This document shows, one piece after another, positions 1-10,607 of a stretch of DNA of 64,000 nucleotides. Every line of letters starts with the position of its first letter. Position 1 is the first letter of the stretch. Both the position numbers and the translations under genes were made by a program. The notes beneath the pieces are model-generated. The model had not been told where the DNA came from. It searched no databases and saw only the letters and a program-made list of their open reading frames with translations. Source of the DNA: Hibiscus mutabilis (lineage: Eukaryota; Streptophyta; Magnoliopsida; Malvales; Malvaceae); the NCBI GenBank assembly GCA_019671005.1, contig JAGYYJ010001722.1, positions 17,596 to 81,595 of the forward strand, read 5' to 3'.

Positions 1-568
1 ATGTTAAATTAAAATAACCAAAACTGAGAATTCCGTATAATTTGTCAACATTTTCCTTAATGGTGATCTGGAGGATTTGTTCAACTGGAAAAAGAGTTAA
101 AGCCATATAATTAATATAGAGAAAATATTCCACCTTTGCAAGCCACACACATTTTAATTCAACTTGGAATGACTCTCCGTACATCCTTTCATGATGAATT
201 TACGATCACATGATACTAAAAGCACAGTTCCGAGCATATATAATTGGAAATATTTGCAAGAGATGAAAAGACCGTGGATTATCATTAATTAATGGAAATT
301 TTAATGAACTAAAAGAAATCTTAATTAAGATTAGAAGGAAAACTACAGTTAGCAACAATATACTACTCTTCAGAAACTTCAGATCATCACCGTCCTACAC
401 TGTTAATAATAATAACAGAAGCTAAATAAAAATCAAAATACGATTAAAAGAAGAATAAAGGCAAGAACCCTAGTTCAATCCCTACCAAATTCCTATTATC
501 GTATGCTTCTTTGATTTTTTTTTTTGCTTCCCAAGTAACATTTTTGAAGCATTTCTTGTTGTTGGAAA
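1..568. other. 3' flank of the ZF-HD gene
   Basis: AT-rich sequence without a credible ORF. The part next to position 568 is probably the 3' UTR and polyadenylation region of the minus-strand ZF-HD gene. I see no repeat or RNA gene here. Confidence 0.4.
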
Positions 569-1330
569 TTAGGGTTTCTTACCGAGAGTGTACTTGTTGT
601 TATGCATCCACACCTTAAGAACTTGCCTTCTCACCCCAGTTTCTTCACAAAATTGCTGCACAGCAGCTTGATCATGCTTTTGAATCCTCCACCCGAGCCT
701 CTCAGCGAAACCAAGCATCTTATCTTTTTGTTCCGGCGTAAATTTCGTTCTAAATCTCTTCTTTAATCCCCCACTGCCTCCACCTCCACCGCCACTGCTA
801 CTAGGATTCGAAACATCTTCATCTTCTCTGCTGTAGACACCGGGTATACCACCTCCCGACGCTGCCGGCAAGGCCAAAGGCCTTTGATGCGGCGTTTGCG
901 TCAGGTGGAGATACCCGGCCGGTGGCGGCGCCCTATAGTAGGGCGAAAATTGGGGGTGTTGATGCTGAGGATTATAAATATGACTGCCTTCACCTTCAGT
1001 TTCTTTACGGTGGAAGTTCCTATGACAGTTACAAGCGGCGCATTTCAAGGCGTCAAGGGTCCCTTCATCACCCGCCGCGATGAACTCGCCGCAGCCATCC
1101 ACAGCGTGTCCACCGATACTAACCGCATGGTTCTTGAGACACTCACGGTACCTTATACCATACCCCACTTTTCTCGGCGCCGCAGAAACCTCCCCACCAT
1201 CTCCGCCGCCGCTGACAGGTCCTATTTTCGACCGAGCAGCGGAGGAGTTGCCGAGCGAGTCGTATCCCGGTGGAAGTGGAACGGCCACACATATTTCTTC
1301 CGCTTCCGCTTCATGTTCCTCAAAATCCAT
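569..1330 (-). CDS. Zinc-finger homeodomain (ZF-HD) transcription factor
   Basis: Plant-specific nuclear transcription factor of 253 residues in one uninterrupted exon, the usual ZF-HD gene structure. Residues about 58-110 are the ZF-HD dimerisation finger: RYRECLKNHAVSIGGHAVDG, then CGEF, then CAACNCHRNFHRKE, with the spaced Cys and His residues present. Residues about 189-250 are the homeodomain (KKRFRTKFTPEQKDKMLGFA, helix 3 around VLKVWMHNNKYTLGKKP). The middle holds Pro/His-rich and Gly/Ser-rich linkers (a Gly run near 180-188). The N-terminus is acidic. Family members homo- or heterodimerise through the finger and bind ATTA-type sites; this is family knowledge. The start is the first ATG of the frame and gives a normal family length. 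It resembles the ZHD1-ZHD4 group, but I cannot assign the ortholog. No damage is visible. Confidence 0.95.
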   Translation of the reverse strand: MDFEEHEAEAEEICVAVPLPPGYDSLGNSSAARSKIGPVSGGGDGGEVSAAPRKVGYGIRYRECLKNHAVSIGGHAVDGCGEFIAAGDEGTLDALKCAACNCHRNFHRKETEGEGSHIYNPQHQHPQFSPYYRAPPPAGYLHLTQTPHQRPLALPAASGGGIPGVYSREDEDVSNPSSSGGGGGGSGGLKKRFRTKFTPEQKDKMLGFAERLGWRIQKHDQAAVQQFCEETGVRRQVLKVWMHNNKYTLGKKP

Positions 1331-2045
1331 CTCCTTTTATATTATGTAATATTTCACTACTCAGTAACCACTCAAGAGAAGATGTACAAAGCCGATCAGA
1401 TCCACCATAAACAAATCTTAAATAAATAAAATAAGGGGTTTTGTTTTCTGAGAGTAAGGTTTGGTTGTTTTAGCAGAGAAGGGAAGAGAGTGTGGCCATG
1501 AATTTGCTGAGCTAAGGCTAACCTGCAAGAAAAAAGGGTGTCTTACTCCAAAGCCTTTCATTTGCTTTCCATTTTGTTGAATCAAAGTAAGCAAACAAAC
1601 ACAATTCTCATCCCTTTTCTTTATTACACTCTAATTATTAGTTTTTTTTAATTATTACTATCATTTTATTTTCCAGATTGTTTTTCAGTAAATTTCAAAT
1701 TTCACCTCTTTCTTTCTTTTGTTTTGATGTCTTTAGTTATTGGTGATGCTCTGAAACTCTTGTCTCTTTTTCTATTTTTGGCGAGAGATGTGGGGATGGT
1801 AAAAGTAAAAAAAAAAAAAAAAAAATTGAGAATTATTGGGGGATAGGGTGTTTGGTTCCAAGGACTAACTATTTCATTATTAGCAGAATAATGGAATCCG
1901 ACTTCATTCCAGCCATTAATAACATTTGATGCAATTGGTTAAATGGATGTTACTCGAAATCAAATTAAAGGTTATTATGAATTAATCTCGCAATTAAATT
2001 TCGTAAGTATTTAAAAAATTATGAAAAATTTATCGAACAAGTGTT
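1331..2045. other. 5' flank of the ZF-HD gene
   Basis: Probable 5' UTR (about 1331-1560) and promoter of the minus-strand ZF-HD gene. It contains an A-run near 1807-1825. Short plus-strand ORFs that overlap the gene end here are antisense shadows. I found no clear core-promoter motif. Confidence 0.35.
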
Positions 2046-2049
2046 TTGA

Positions 2050-2290
2050 GAGGTATTAACTTGTTCAAGATCAAAATTGAGATAGAATAAAGAGTGTTTA
2101 AATCAAAATATTTAAGTCAACTAATAGTAACTTTAGCGTTTTGGAGAAAAAATATTAACTTTTCAAACATAGAAGGATTAAAATGAACTTTTAAATATAG
2201 TATATGAACTAAAATGTTAAGTTTATAATAGATTGGCTAAAAATAAAATTTTAAATATAGTATAAATAGTTTTAATACACCTTAACTAAT
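2050..2290. repeat. Fragment of a Mutator-like terminal repeat
   Basis: Matches the right terminal inverted repeat of the element at 42780-44077 in the same order: a segment reading ATTTAAGTCAACTA, then TAACTTTAG, then several copies of a short module containing ACTAAAATGAACTTTTAA and ending CACCTTAACTA. Identity is moderate and the fragment is AT-rich. I see no second terminus or target duplication, so it is a relic. Confidence 0.5.
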
Positions 2291-2366
2291 TTAATTCTTA
2301 CCTTCAAAGGATTACAAAGACCTAATTTCAAAATGGGTTTAAATTTATACTATATTTAAATTAAAA

Positions 2367-2592
2367 TTTGATACACCCAAACCCTAAGCCTGCCTATTTT
2401 TACTATAAATTAAAATTAAACATAAACCCTAAAAAATAAAAACTAAACCCCAAACCCTATACCCTAAATTCTAAACACTGACCTTAAATTCTAAACCCTA
2501 AACCCCTAAATTTTAAACTTTAAACTAAACCCCTAACTCCTAAAACTAAAAGGTTTGTATAAACTAAAATTTACACATACTGTGTATTGAAG
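2367..2592. repeat. MITE-like element with telomere-like interior (copy A)
   Basis: Begins with TTTGATACAC and ends with a decayed TGTGTATTGAA. The interior is a run of degenerate CCCTAAA-type units (ACCCTAAATTC, ACCCTAAACCCCTAA and similar). It shares order and motifs with 4502-4739 and, in reverse orientation, with 16038-16294. The interior recalls the plant telomere repeat but the units are irregular, so it is part of a dispersed element rather than telomeric DNA. Confidence 0.5.
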
Positions 2593-2599
2593 TTTTTTC

Positions 2600-3559
2600 C
2601 TTTCAAAATCAACTACAAATGTCTGAAAATATGATATTTTCAATGCGTGAATCATAGTAAATGAATTCAGATTTAAGAACATTACAAATACCTAAAATGT
2701 CAAAATGAAGGCAGGATTTGGATCGGCTCTAAACTACATTTTACTCTGTGCCAAGCGACGATCATCGTAATCGAGGTCGATCATTGCCTGCTCTGAGCTC
2801 ATGCATGACACAACATTGGCCTGTTTGGTCCAAAAACCCAGAACATCATTAGACCTTAAACCCTACCATAAAGCATTCTCTAATTAGTTGTTCTAAACAT
2901 ATTTATTACTACAAACATTGAATTACACCTAACATAGAAGGAAAGCGTAACGACTTAAATATGAATATAAATTGTTGTAGCTTGTGATTAGGTATTGCTT
3001 ATGTAATTTATGACACTATTAATTGTAATAATATTCAAACTACCTATATGTATGTGTGTATGAATTTAAGATTTGAAATCTTATAAGCAATGATGATACG
3101 TGGAGAGCCAGAATGAAGAATCCAACCACGTTTGTTCTCAAATGAGGATGCCAGATTCTTACAAATCATCCACTTAAGCGTGTTCTTAGGGGCAATATAA
3201 TTGTTGGTTTCTTACATAGTGTGTGTGCCCACTTGGAACCTTATTGGAAGTTTTGTGAGAGTGGGATTACAATAAGACAAAAACGTTAACACAATAAAAA
3301 TTTTAATGTTTTGAACTCCTCTCCCTAATTTTACAATTGCATTCACGTGTAATTTTACAAATTCGAAAGGATTAAATTGAAGCTTTACCATTTTTTGCAC
3401 GACCAAAATATAAATTTTCATTGTATTAAGATTTTATAATTTAAAAGGGACTTAAATTATTATTATTTTCATTTCAGGGAGGGGTAACTGGCAAGCCACT
3501 GCATACGCCCTTAGCTACACACTAGATTTGTCCACAGGCTGTGTGGCCCGTCCGGCCCA
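2600..3559. other. Intergenic AT-rich DNA
   Basis: No coding region with family features, no RNA gene and no clear repeat boundary seen. A short minus ORF at 3212-3421 has no recognisable content. Confidence 0.4.
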
Positions 3560-4366
3560 GTTGAATACGAGAAATCATTTTTTTAGAAAAGTGTTCAAAT
3601 TATACATATATTTTTTATATAGGTGCTTAAAATATTTTTTGACTTAAATAGGTATTTAACATTTTATTATATAATTTTTGTCAATTTTTTATGACAAACA
3701 TTATTTTTTTGCTATAAAATAAAAATGTGACACGTGGCATATTTTTGTTATTTACTTTAAAATTTATTTTTAAAAAATCATAAAATATTTAATTTTATTA
3801 AAAACACTAAAATCTTTATTTTCTCAGAAAGCCTATAATTCCTAACCCTAAATTGATGAACCACTAAATTCATCTTCTTTGACTAATAATTCAACCACCA
3901 CCAACTACTCTTTCTACTGTCGACCCTCCACAGTTGATAACCATACCTTACACCGACAAGTGATTGGCTAAACAAACCACGAACGTGAAATTTTCAACCG
4001 AACGATGAACGAACGAATGATGAACTAGGTTTTGTCACTTGTGGAGCAAGAGGAGGAGGCCCACTTCGGTGTTCGATGGTGGTTGGGAATAATTAGGGAT
4101 TTAGAGGTTGTTTTGAATTATATTAAAGTTTTGGGTATAAAAAAATAAAAGTTTTTTTATTTTTAAAAACAAAAAATCAAATGAAAATGAAGAAATTGGC
4201 CACATGTCACGTTCTTATTCGGTAATAAATTTTTTTAATAGCGGCTGACGAGAAAACTTTAAAAATGTTACAGAATGAAGCGTTAAATACTATTTGGGTA
4301 GAAAAAACACATAAAATACCTATATAAAAAATTAGGTATAGTTTAAACACTTATTCGAGTATTGAA
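3560..4366. mobile_element. Foldback DNA element (MITE-like)
   Basis: The two ends are imperfect inverted repeats. The left end reads GTTGAATACGAGAAATC, then AAGTGTTCAAATTATAC and TTTTTTATATAGGTGC. The reverse complement of the right end reads GTTCAATACTCGAATAAG, then TGTTTAAACTATACC and TTTTTTATATAGGTAT. Further inside, both arms carry GTGACACGTGGC or a one-to-two-base variant. The centre (about 3830-4130) is unique sequence with no ORF. I could not fix a target-site duplication, so the borders are approximate. Confidence 0.6.
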
Positions 4367-4501
4367 CCAAAATAGTTTTAATTTAATCTCAATATAATTT
4401 AAAATGTTTATTTTTTTGAACATCTCTAATAACCAGATAGCATATATACAGAGAGTTGATTTTTGGATGGAGATTTTTGAGCAATGATAAAAAGATAAAA
4501 A

Positions 4502-4739
4502 TTTGATACACATGCTGTATAAAATTAATTTTACACAAGCATGCATGTATACACTATAAAAACCCAAATTCTAAACTCCTAACCTTAATCCTAAAAAACT
4601 AAAACCTAAACCTTAACCATATACACTAAATTTTAAACACTAACCTTAAATTCTAAACCCTACAACCTAAACCTTAAACCCTAACCCCTAAAACTAAAAA
4701 TTACGTGTAAACTAAAGTTTACACGACCTGCCTATCAAA
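4502..4739. repeat. MITE-like element with telomere-like interior (copy B)
   Basis: Starts TTTGATACACATGC and ends GCCTATCAAA, so the ends are inverted repeats. The interior has degenerate CCCTAAA-type units (AAACCCTACAACCTAAACC and others) followed by AAACTAAAGTTTACACG, a short palindrome also present in copy C. It is the best-preserved copy in this orientation. Confidence 0.6.
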
Positions 4740-4999
4740 TTTTTTTCATGATAAAATGGTTTTCACTGTCAATTCATATAATAAATTCACATGTTATTAT
4801 TTAATAATTTTAATATATTTAAATTATTATTTTATTATATAAAGTTCGGTTTTTTTATTATTATTTATAATATCAATCTCTCTAGACTTAAACTAACAGA
4901 AATAAAATTATGCTCATAACAATGATAAAATTATGGTTTGATCTTTTATAAAAATTATGAAAATTATAAACTAATTCAATGTAAAAAAAATGGACTATT

Positions 5000-5330
5000 T
5001 TAGAGAATAATGCAAACCCAATAAATATTTTGGGTTTTGGGTATTTTTAGGTATATTTTAGAATTTACGGTAAATTCTACAGTTCAGAGTGAAGTCGTCG
5101 TCTGCAGATGACAACTTGAATAAAGACGCCATCTGCAGGTGACGATTTCCCATTGATTTGTAATAGTTTAATATTTTTTCTTATCGATTCAAAATAAAAT
5201 CAGGGTGAAATCGCTATATGCAGGTGGTGTATTCACCCAAATCGTCATCTGTAGGTGGCGATTTTATCATGCACCTTAAAATTTACTGTAAATTTTAAAA
5301 TATATTTAAAGGTATTTTAATTTTTAAAAT
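5000..5330. repeat. Dispersed repeat with CATCTGCAGGTGACGA motif
   Basis: Contains three to four divergent copies of a GC-richer motif close to CATCTGCAGGTGACGAT around 5090-5270, flanked by AAAATTTACTGTAAATTTTA-like palindromic sequence. The left flank (AATAATGCAAACCCAATAAA, then TTTTGGGTATTTTTAGGTAT) recurs in reverse orientation at about 39755-39870. It is probably a decayed dispersed element; borders are not resolved. Confidence 0.45.
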
Positions 5331-5606
5331 ATATATTTTATTTAAATTATATATAGAACGAAGCAAAAAAATTTACGATATTTAAAACCGAGGCATGAAA
5401 TACGGCAGGTATAAATGCAAGGTGTGTCATGGGATGCCACCATCATCATAATGACCCATTTTGTTTTTCGGGGATTTTGCAATCCCGGTATATTTCTGAC
5501 GTGAGCCCCTCTCTCCAACCGTACCAATGTCACTCTCGTGTCAGCTGACGGGAAACCAACCCCCGTCGTACACATCCACAATTCTGCTTCTGTTGTATAA
5601 TAAGTA

Positions 5607-5837
5607 CTCTTTCCGTTATATTAATGTCATCATATTTTCATGAAATTTTAAAAAGAAAAAATTAAATGATATAAAATAATTAAAATATTAAGTTTGTTCT
5701 TAAAAAAATAGTTTTTATTTTTGTTGAAAAAATAAAAAAAAAAATTGTGTTAAAAAATTAGTTGGATTTTTAAAATGATAATTTAAGTGAGGCAATTTTA
5801 AAATAAAAAATTGACAATTTTACTAGTATAAACGGAG
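5607..5837. mobile_element. Stowaway-like MITE
   Basis: A 231-bp element with ends CTCTTTCCGTTATATTA and TATAAACGGAG, similar to the CTCCCTCCGT terminal repeat of the Stowaway (Tc1/mariner) MITE family. It is flanked on both sides by TA (5605-5606 and 5838-5839), the expected target duplication. The interior is AT-rich, non-coding and partly self-complementary. Confidence 0.7.
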
Positions 5838-7076
5838 TAATTTTTCTGTTGTACAATACACAATTACACTTATTTTGTTCGTTGCTTTTCTAATTAATTT
5901 TTGACCAAAAATAATGTATAACAAGTAATTTTTCAGCTCGAAGGTGTTTTTAATTTTGATTTAAAAAGTGTTTTTTAAAAGTTAAATTTCTTAACATTTA
6001 ATTTTTTTAAAAAATTAAATTTTTAGTAAAATTGCCCATATAGCTTGGTTTATATCACCAATCATTTTATATTTAAAAAACATTTAAAATATACATTTTA
6101 TTTAATTAAAGTACTTTTTAACAAAAATATCAAACACTCATGTTTTAAACTGAACAATCAAAAAACACTTTTTAAAAGCATTTTTCCATTGCATCTTTCA
6201 AACACAATGTCAAACTAGCCCTTATATACAATTATAAATTTGAATTCGAACCCGTCTTTATTCTTTTAAAAATCTGACCTGACTCAAAAATAAATACCTT
6301 GAACTCGATCTCGACCCATAGAAAAATTAATTTTAGGGATCTAATTATAAAAAAATTTTATGAGATTTAATTGTAAAAATAATAATTTTAAGAATTAAAA
6401 TATAAATAAAAATTCAATTTTAAAGACCTACTTATAAAAAACATATAAAAATAAGGTACTATTACAATATTCCTAAAAAAATTTAGGAAAAATTATAATA
6501 TTAATCTCGGATCGATTCGAATTTTTTACCATAAACTCAAACTTGACCCAACTTTACCCCTAATGAAAAACCGATTGAAACCTAATTTTTTTATTAAAAT
6601 ATCTGACCGACTCTAGTAAAATGCCCGTTGTATTGCTCTTAAACCGTACCTAGGTTTCAACTTTTTATTCGGCACATCTTATTATTTTGTTCCGTTCCGT
6701 TCCGTTTCAACTTTTACTACAATAGGCGAAGAAATGTGGAAGGCGTTCTAAGTTACGGAAGATTCTTTTTAATCAAATAAATAAAAAAAAAGGAAGATTA
6801 CGACAACACGAGCAAAAGGGAAGGCTGAGGTCCATGCACTATGCTTGCTTCCCATTCCCACGCCATTTGGCAGCTTTTCTTTTAAATGCAAACAGCTAAA
6901 TTATATAAATATCCAAGGTTTGATAATTGAAGCTGCTAATTTGTTTTAAATGGTATTTGTTTTTTAAATGAGTTTTTTTTAGATAAGTTGGGTCGTATTT
7001 ATCAAAAAAAAAAAAGTAAAGAATTGTAATAAAATCCTATACGTGTCTTTGGGTAGCTATCCTTCTAAGGAATTCT
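5838..7076. other. Intergenic AT-rich DNA
   Basis: No gene seen. About 5930-6215 has inverted segments (AAAAAGTGTTTTTTAAAAG near the left, AACACTTTTTAAAAGC near the right) and may be another decayed MITE; I could not place its ends. Confidence 0.35.
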
Positions 7077-7690
7077 TCAAGTTGCATAAATATAACTATT
7101 TACATCATCCGTATATATACACTTATTTTGTACTCGTATACACATTGTTTCTTTAATACATTCAAGTAAGCTATTACAATCTCTAAAACTGTTTCTTAAC
7201 TTTCTTTTATTCTTTTCTTCCCATATGTGATACACATAGGAGCTCCATTCAAGCTTGAGAATGAATACTATCAATAATTTTCCCTTCAAATGAGAATACA
7301 GCCACTGCAACTCACTCTCCCAATCCAACATACATCTATTTAGCCCACGCAGTCCAAGCACAACAGACCAAATTTGTTTCGAATAAGGACAAGCAGAAAA
7401 AAAAATGATTCTGAGTCTCTCGGCCATTATGGCAAAATAAACAGTTGCCCTCCACATTAATTCCCATACGCTGCAATCTTTCATGAGTTGGTAAACGATC
7501 CAGTATGACCATCTACAAAATAACAGAATGTTTTGGTATATGCAGAGTTGCAGACTATACCACACTAGTTTATGCCATGGCACCTTAGGCTTTACCTCCC
7601 TTACTCCATTCCAGATACTCTTCACAGCCAGGTCCGAAGATCCAGCAGAAAATAATAGTTGTACAACAGGCTTGAGTTTCAACATCTCTC
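7077..7690 (-). pseudogene. LINE reverse transcriptase C-terminal (zf-RVT) remnant
   Basis: Remnant of the end of a plant non-LTR retrotransposon ORF2. One minus frame reads KPKVPWHKLVWYSLQ near its start and later CPYSKQIWSVVLGLRGLNRC and SSYVYHIWEEKNKRK. The zinc-binding part lies in a second frame between them: about 7400-7530 reads RLPTHERLQRMG, then GNCLFCHNGRETQNHFFSAC, the Cys-x2-Cys...His...Cys pattern of the zf-RVT domain. At least two frameshifts and one in-frame stop (just before MVILDRLPTH) separate the parts. No upstream RT or endonuclease domain is present, so it is a truncated dead copy, unlikely to be expressed. Confidence 0.8.
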
Positions 7691-9895
7691 AAAGGCTGCA
7701 GCTAAAGTATGGTTTGCTATTCATACACCCTAACCCAAACAACTCATAGGGATCCTTCAGCATTCAACAGGCTCTTAATCAACTGAAATTTTAAACATAT
7801 CTTGGCTTTAGCAGGATTCGATCTTGGTTCCTAATCAATTAGTATTTGTATTTGAAATCTTTTTAAATTGATTTTTGTATTGTCGTGTTACTTTAATATT
7901 TTGTTGATGTATCACGATGTCGTTATCAATATATCTCACATATTTTCATATGATTGATTGTTAAAATATCACCTGATTAAATGTTAAATTAATTTTTTTA
8001 GTTTTAAGTGCATAACTTCACTTTAATAAAATTGATCGTTTTAAGTACCAATATGTATAATCTAAATATTACATTAAATATAAATGAACCAAAACATTAT
8101 AATATGAATTGTTAGTAATATTTTGATAAAAAAAAATGTTAATAAAAAAATCACAAATCCGTCTTGATACAATGCCTAAATTATACAAAATTTATCTTAA
8201 ACCTTTAAATTAAATTTTAGCGCACATTTAAACGTGTTCAAACATAATACATTCAAGATATTGCAGTAACAACGTAACTAATCAAATTAAAACGACAAAA
8301 GATATTTACAATTTATATAAATTGAAAATACATTCAAAAACATCATTCGAGATAAATAGCTGGGCTTTGTTAGCCGCAGATGGGCCTTCGCCTTGCTTAA
8401 TCGTATTTTTCCATGTCCCATCCTTTATTAGAATTGGCACAAAGCCCAACCCATATCTTTTTTTCTAAGACTATTAATGATTGTGAAAAAGAAGCAAGTA
8501 GTAAGTTCTCTCCATGGGGAAAAACAGTACAGTATTATTTAATTGTGTATTGGCATTAGGGTAGGGTTCAATACATGGACCATTTTCATAGGGTTTTTCA
8601 ACTAGCCCTGCACAATTAGGGTTTGGACCATTGAAGTCGAGGCAGTTTTACTTGCATGCATGGCCATTGGCCGGGGGGGGGACACTTCAGAATTTAAATT
8701 TCGAATAGGCCGCCATAGCCAGTGAATAATTTGATGGTCATAAATCAGATTGGTTAATGGTTACCGGCAAGTACGAAGTTAAGATTTGAGGTCAAGGACA
8801 ATGATTGAAAGTTGGAAAATTTACAAATAATACAACTTTTTTTAAATATATATAAAAATAAAGGAAAAATAAAATTTTGGGTGAAAAAATACGTATTTTG
8901 AATGTCTTTATTAGCCGAGATGAAGATGACATGTGTTAAACTCCATTAAAAGAACTCAAATGGTGTCAATTCTCAATTTCTATATATTTTTTATATAAAA
9001 TATACATTAAAAAATTTAGGTGTCATTTGACACCCTATTTGTCCAGCTCCCTCCGCCCATGATTCTAATTATATCTCTCTATATATAATCATAGCGTACG
9101 GAAATGAATGTATATGAATGTGAAAGGGTGGATTCATCATTCTAACAGCTCACACTAGTCACAAACAAGAGCATCGCATCTTAGCAAGTGGCAACACACG
9201 TCAACGGTTTAATTAATAGCATTAAAAAATTAAACTGGCCTTAATTACACACATATTAGATAATTAATTAGATTAGCATATGTTAATATAGCAGAGTTGA
9301 TACGTTATGTTCACCTTTATTGTTTACTAATACGTGTGTGTGGTATTGGCAACAACTTGGAGACGATAATAATAATGCTACCACGGAATTCAGAACCAAC
9401 AAAGTCAACAACCCATTGTACATGCCATTATCATTTATCAAAGGAAAATAAAACTGAAACTTTTCTCTATTTATTTACTTTGAAAAAATATTACTCCATA
9501 AAGAAATGGCGCCAATTAATGGACCTCTTCCTTTAACTTTTAATTTTATTATTATTATTATTGTTATTGTTATTATTAGCGCTGTGTTATATAAATGGAA
9601 ACATTGTGAAATTACCTGGAAATGATTCTATTTGGTTTTGAATTATACCATTTTCATTGACTGATACATTGCTCTGATATGGAATGTCATGATTTAACCA
9701 TGCACCATATGTTAAAAAATATCCATGGTTTTTTTTCTCCCGTCACTTCCAACACTTTCTTCCAAATCACTCTGATTACTGATATCATATCTGTTTGGAA
9801 CGACGGAAAATAAAAAGAAAACCAAACCATAAACAATCTCCGTAGTTTCATTTTCCAGTTCCAGATAAACATTTCTACATGTGCATGCGTGTGTA
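7691..9895. other. Intergenic DNA
   Basis: No recognisable gene. AT-rich with a few microsatellite-like tracts (for example a TTA/TTG run near 9545-9578) and a G8 run near 8673-8680. Small ORFs at 9297-9536 and 9687-9972 show no family features; the latter overlap the probable 3' UTR of the PHD-like gene. Confidence 0.4.
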
Positions 9896-10552
9896 TTAAC
9901 TTGAAACCTCATCCAAAAGTTTGTATCTTCGTACCTTGTTTCTGAAAACGGGCCTTGTAATGTGCCCACCATTTGATGCCCCTTTCGACTTTCTTGCCCT
10001 AAGCTTCTCCTCTAAACGAGCGTTGCTTATGATCCTCTTCAGTGCCATGCATGGCGGCCGTTTCTCCGGCGACTTCGGCCTATTGACGAATTGCTGCTCC
10101 AAGTTTTTGTTCCTTAGAACGCCTTTAAAGCCTGCATCTTGGTTGTTACAATCACCCTTTCTCTTGTTGCTGTTTTCTTTACACGATGGGGAAGAAGTAG
10201 AAGAATTCTGAGACTTGGAATCCAAACACCAATTACAAACTTCATAAGACTCCGCTTTGGATACAGATTGCTGCAATATCTGCTAGAAAACAAACCCAGA
10301 AACCATATATGACCATCTTTCACATTTAAAACAGAAAAGAAGCAAGTTTTTGATCCACGAAAACAAAACCCCAGAAAGAAAGAAAAGGCCTTGATTTTGG
10401 GGGATATGAAATGACCTGTGTTGAGATCTGAAATGGCAAACTTTGCATTGTAAGAGCTCATGAGTTAAGCCAGAATCGCCACACATGCAACACTGGGTGA
10501 GGCTCGATTGCTGTGATATAGTCTGTACAGTTTTTGCCCTGTTTGCTGTCAT
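9896..10552 (-). CDS. PHD/FYVE-like zinc-finger protein (one-base frameshift)
   Basis: Two-exon gene. Exon 1 is 10416-10552 (ATG at 10552) and encodes CCMCGDSGLTHELLQCKVCH then FRSQHR, ending CAC-AG before a GTCATT donor. Exon 2 runs from 10279 to the stop at 9896-9898. Splicing gives ...QHR-YCSNLYPK, but from there the frame is wrong. One base lost near 10254 (AAG-GCG read as AAGCG) separates it from the next frame, AESYEVCNWCL, which continues to PPCMALKRIISNARLEEKL and the basic end VFRNKVRRYKLLDEVSS. The combined CxxC...CxxC...HxxC...CxxC pattern is the PHD-type finger of a small plant protein family of unknown function. As written, translation would stop near 10114. The acceptor is tandem (CTAG-CAG, three bases apart), which does not change the frame. 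A sequence error is as likely as a real mutation. Confidence 0.75.
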
Positions 10553-10600
10553 AATTATTCTTTTTGCAAGTCATATGAGGCAGAGAGACCAAGGCATGGT

Positions 10601-10607
10601 TTTTATA
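10601..10607 (-). promoter_or_regulatory. Possible TATA box of the PHD-like gene
   Basis: Minus-strand TATAAAA, about 50 bases upstream of the ATG at 10552. The distance would leave a short 5' UTR of about 20 bases. Only the motif and position support it. Confidence 0.35.

Noticed and set aside
884..1429. Plus-strand ORFs overlapping the ZF-HD gene
   Set aside because: They are antisense frames of the conserved minus-strand coding sequence and have no domain.
2400..2520. Interstitial telomere array
   Set aside because: Units are irregular and sit inside a dispersed element with its own ends, present in two more copies.
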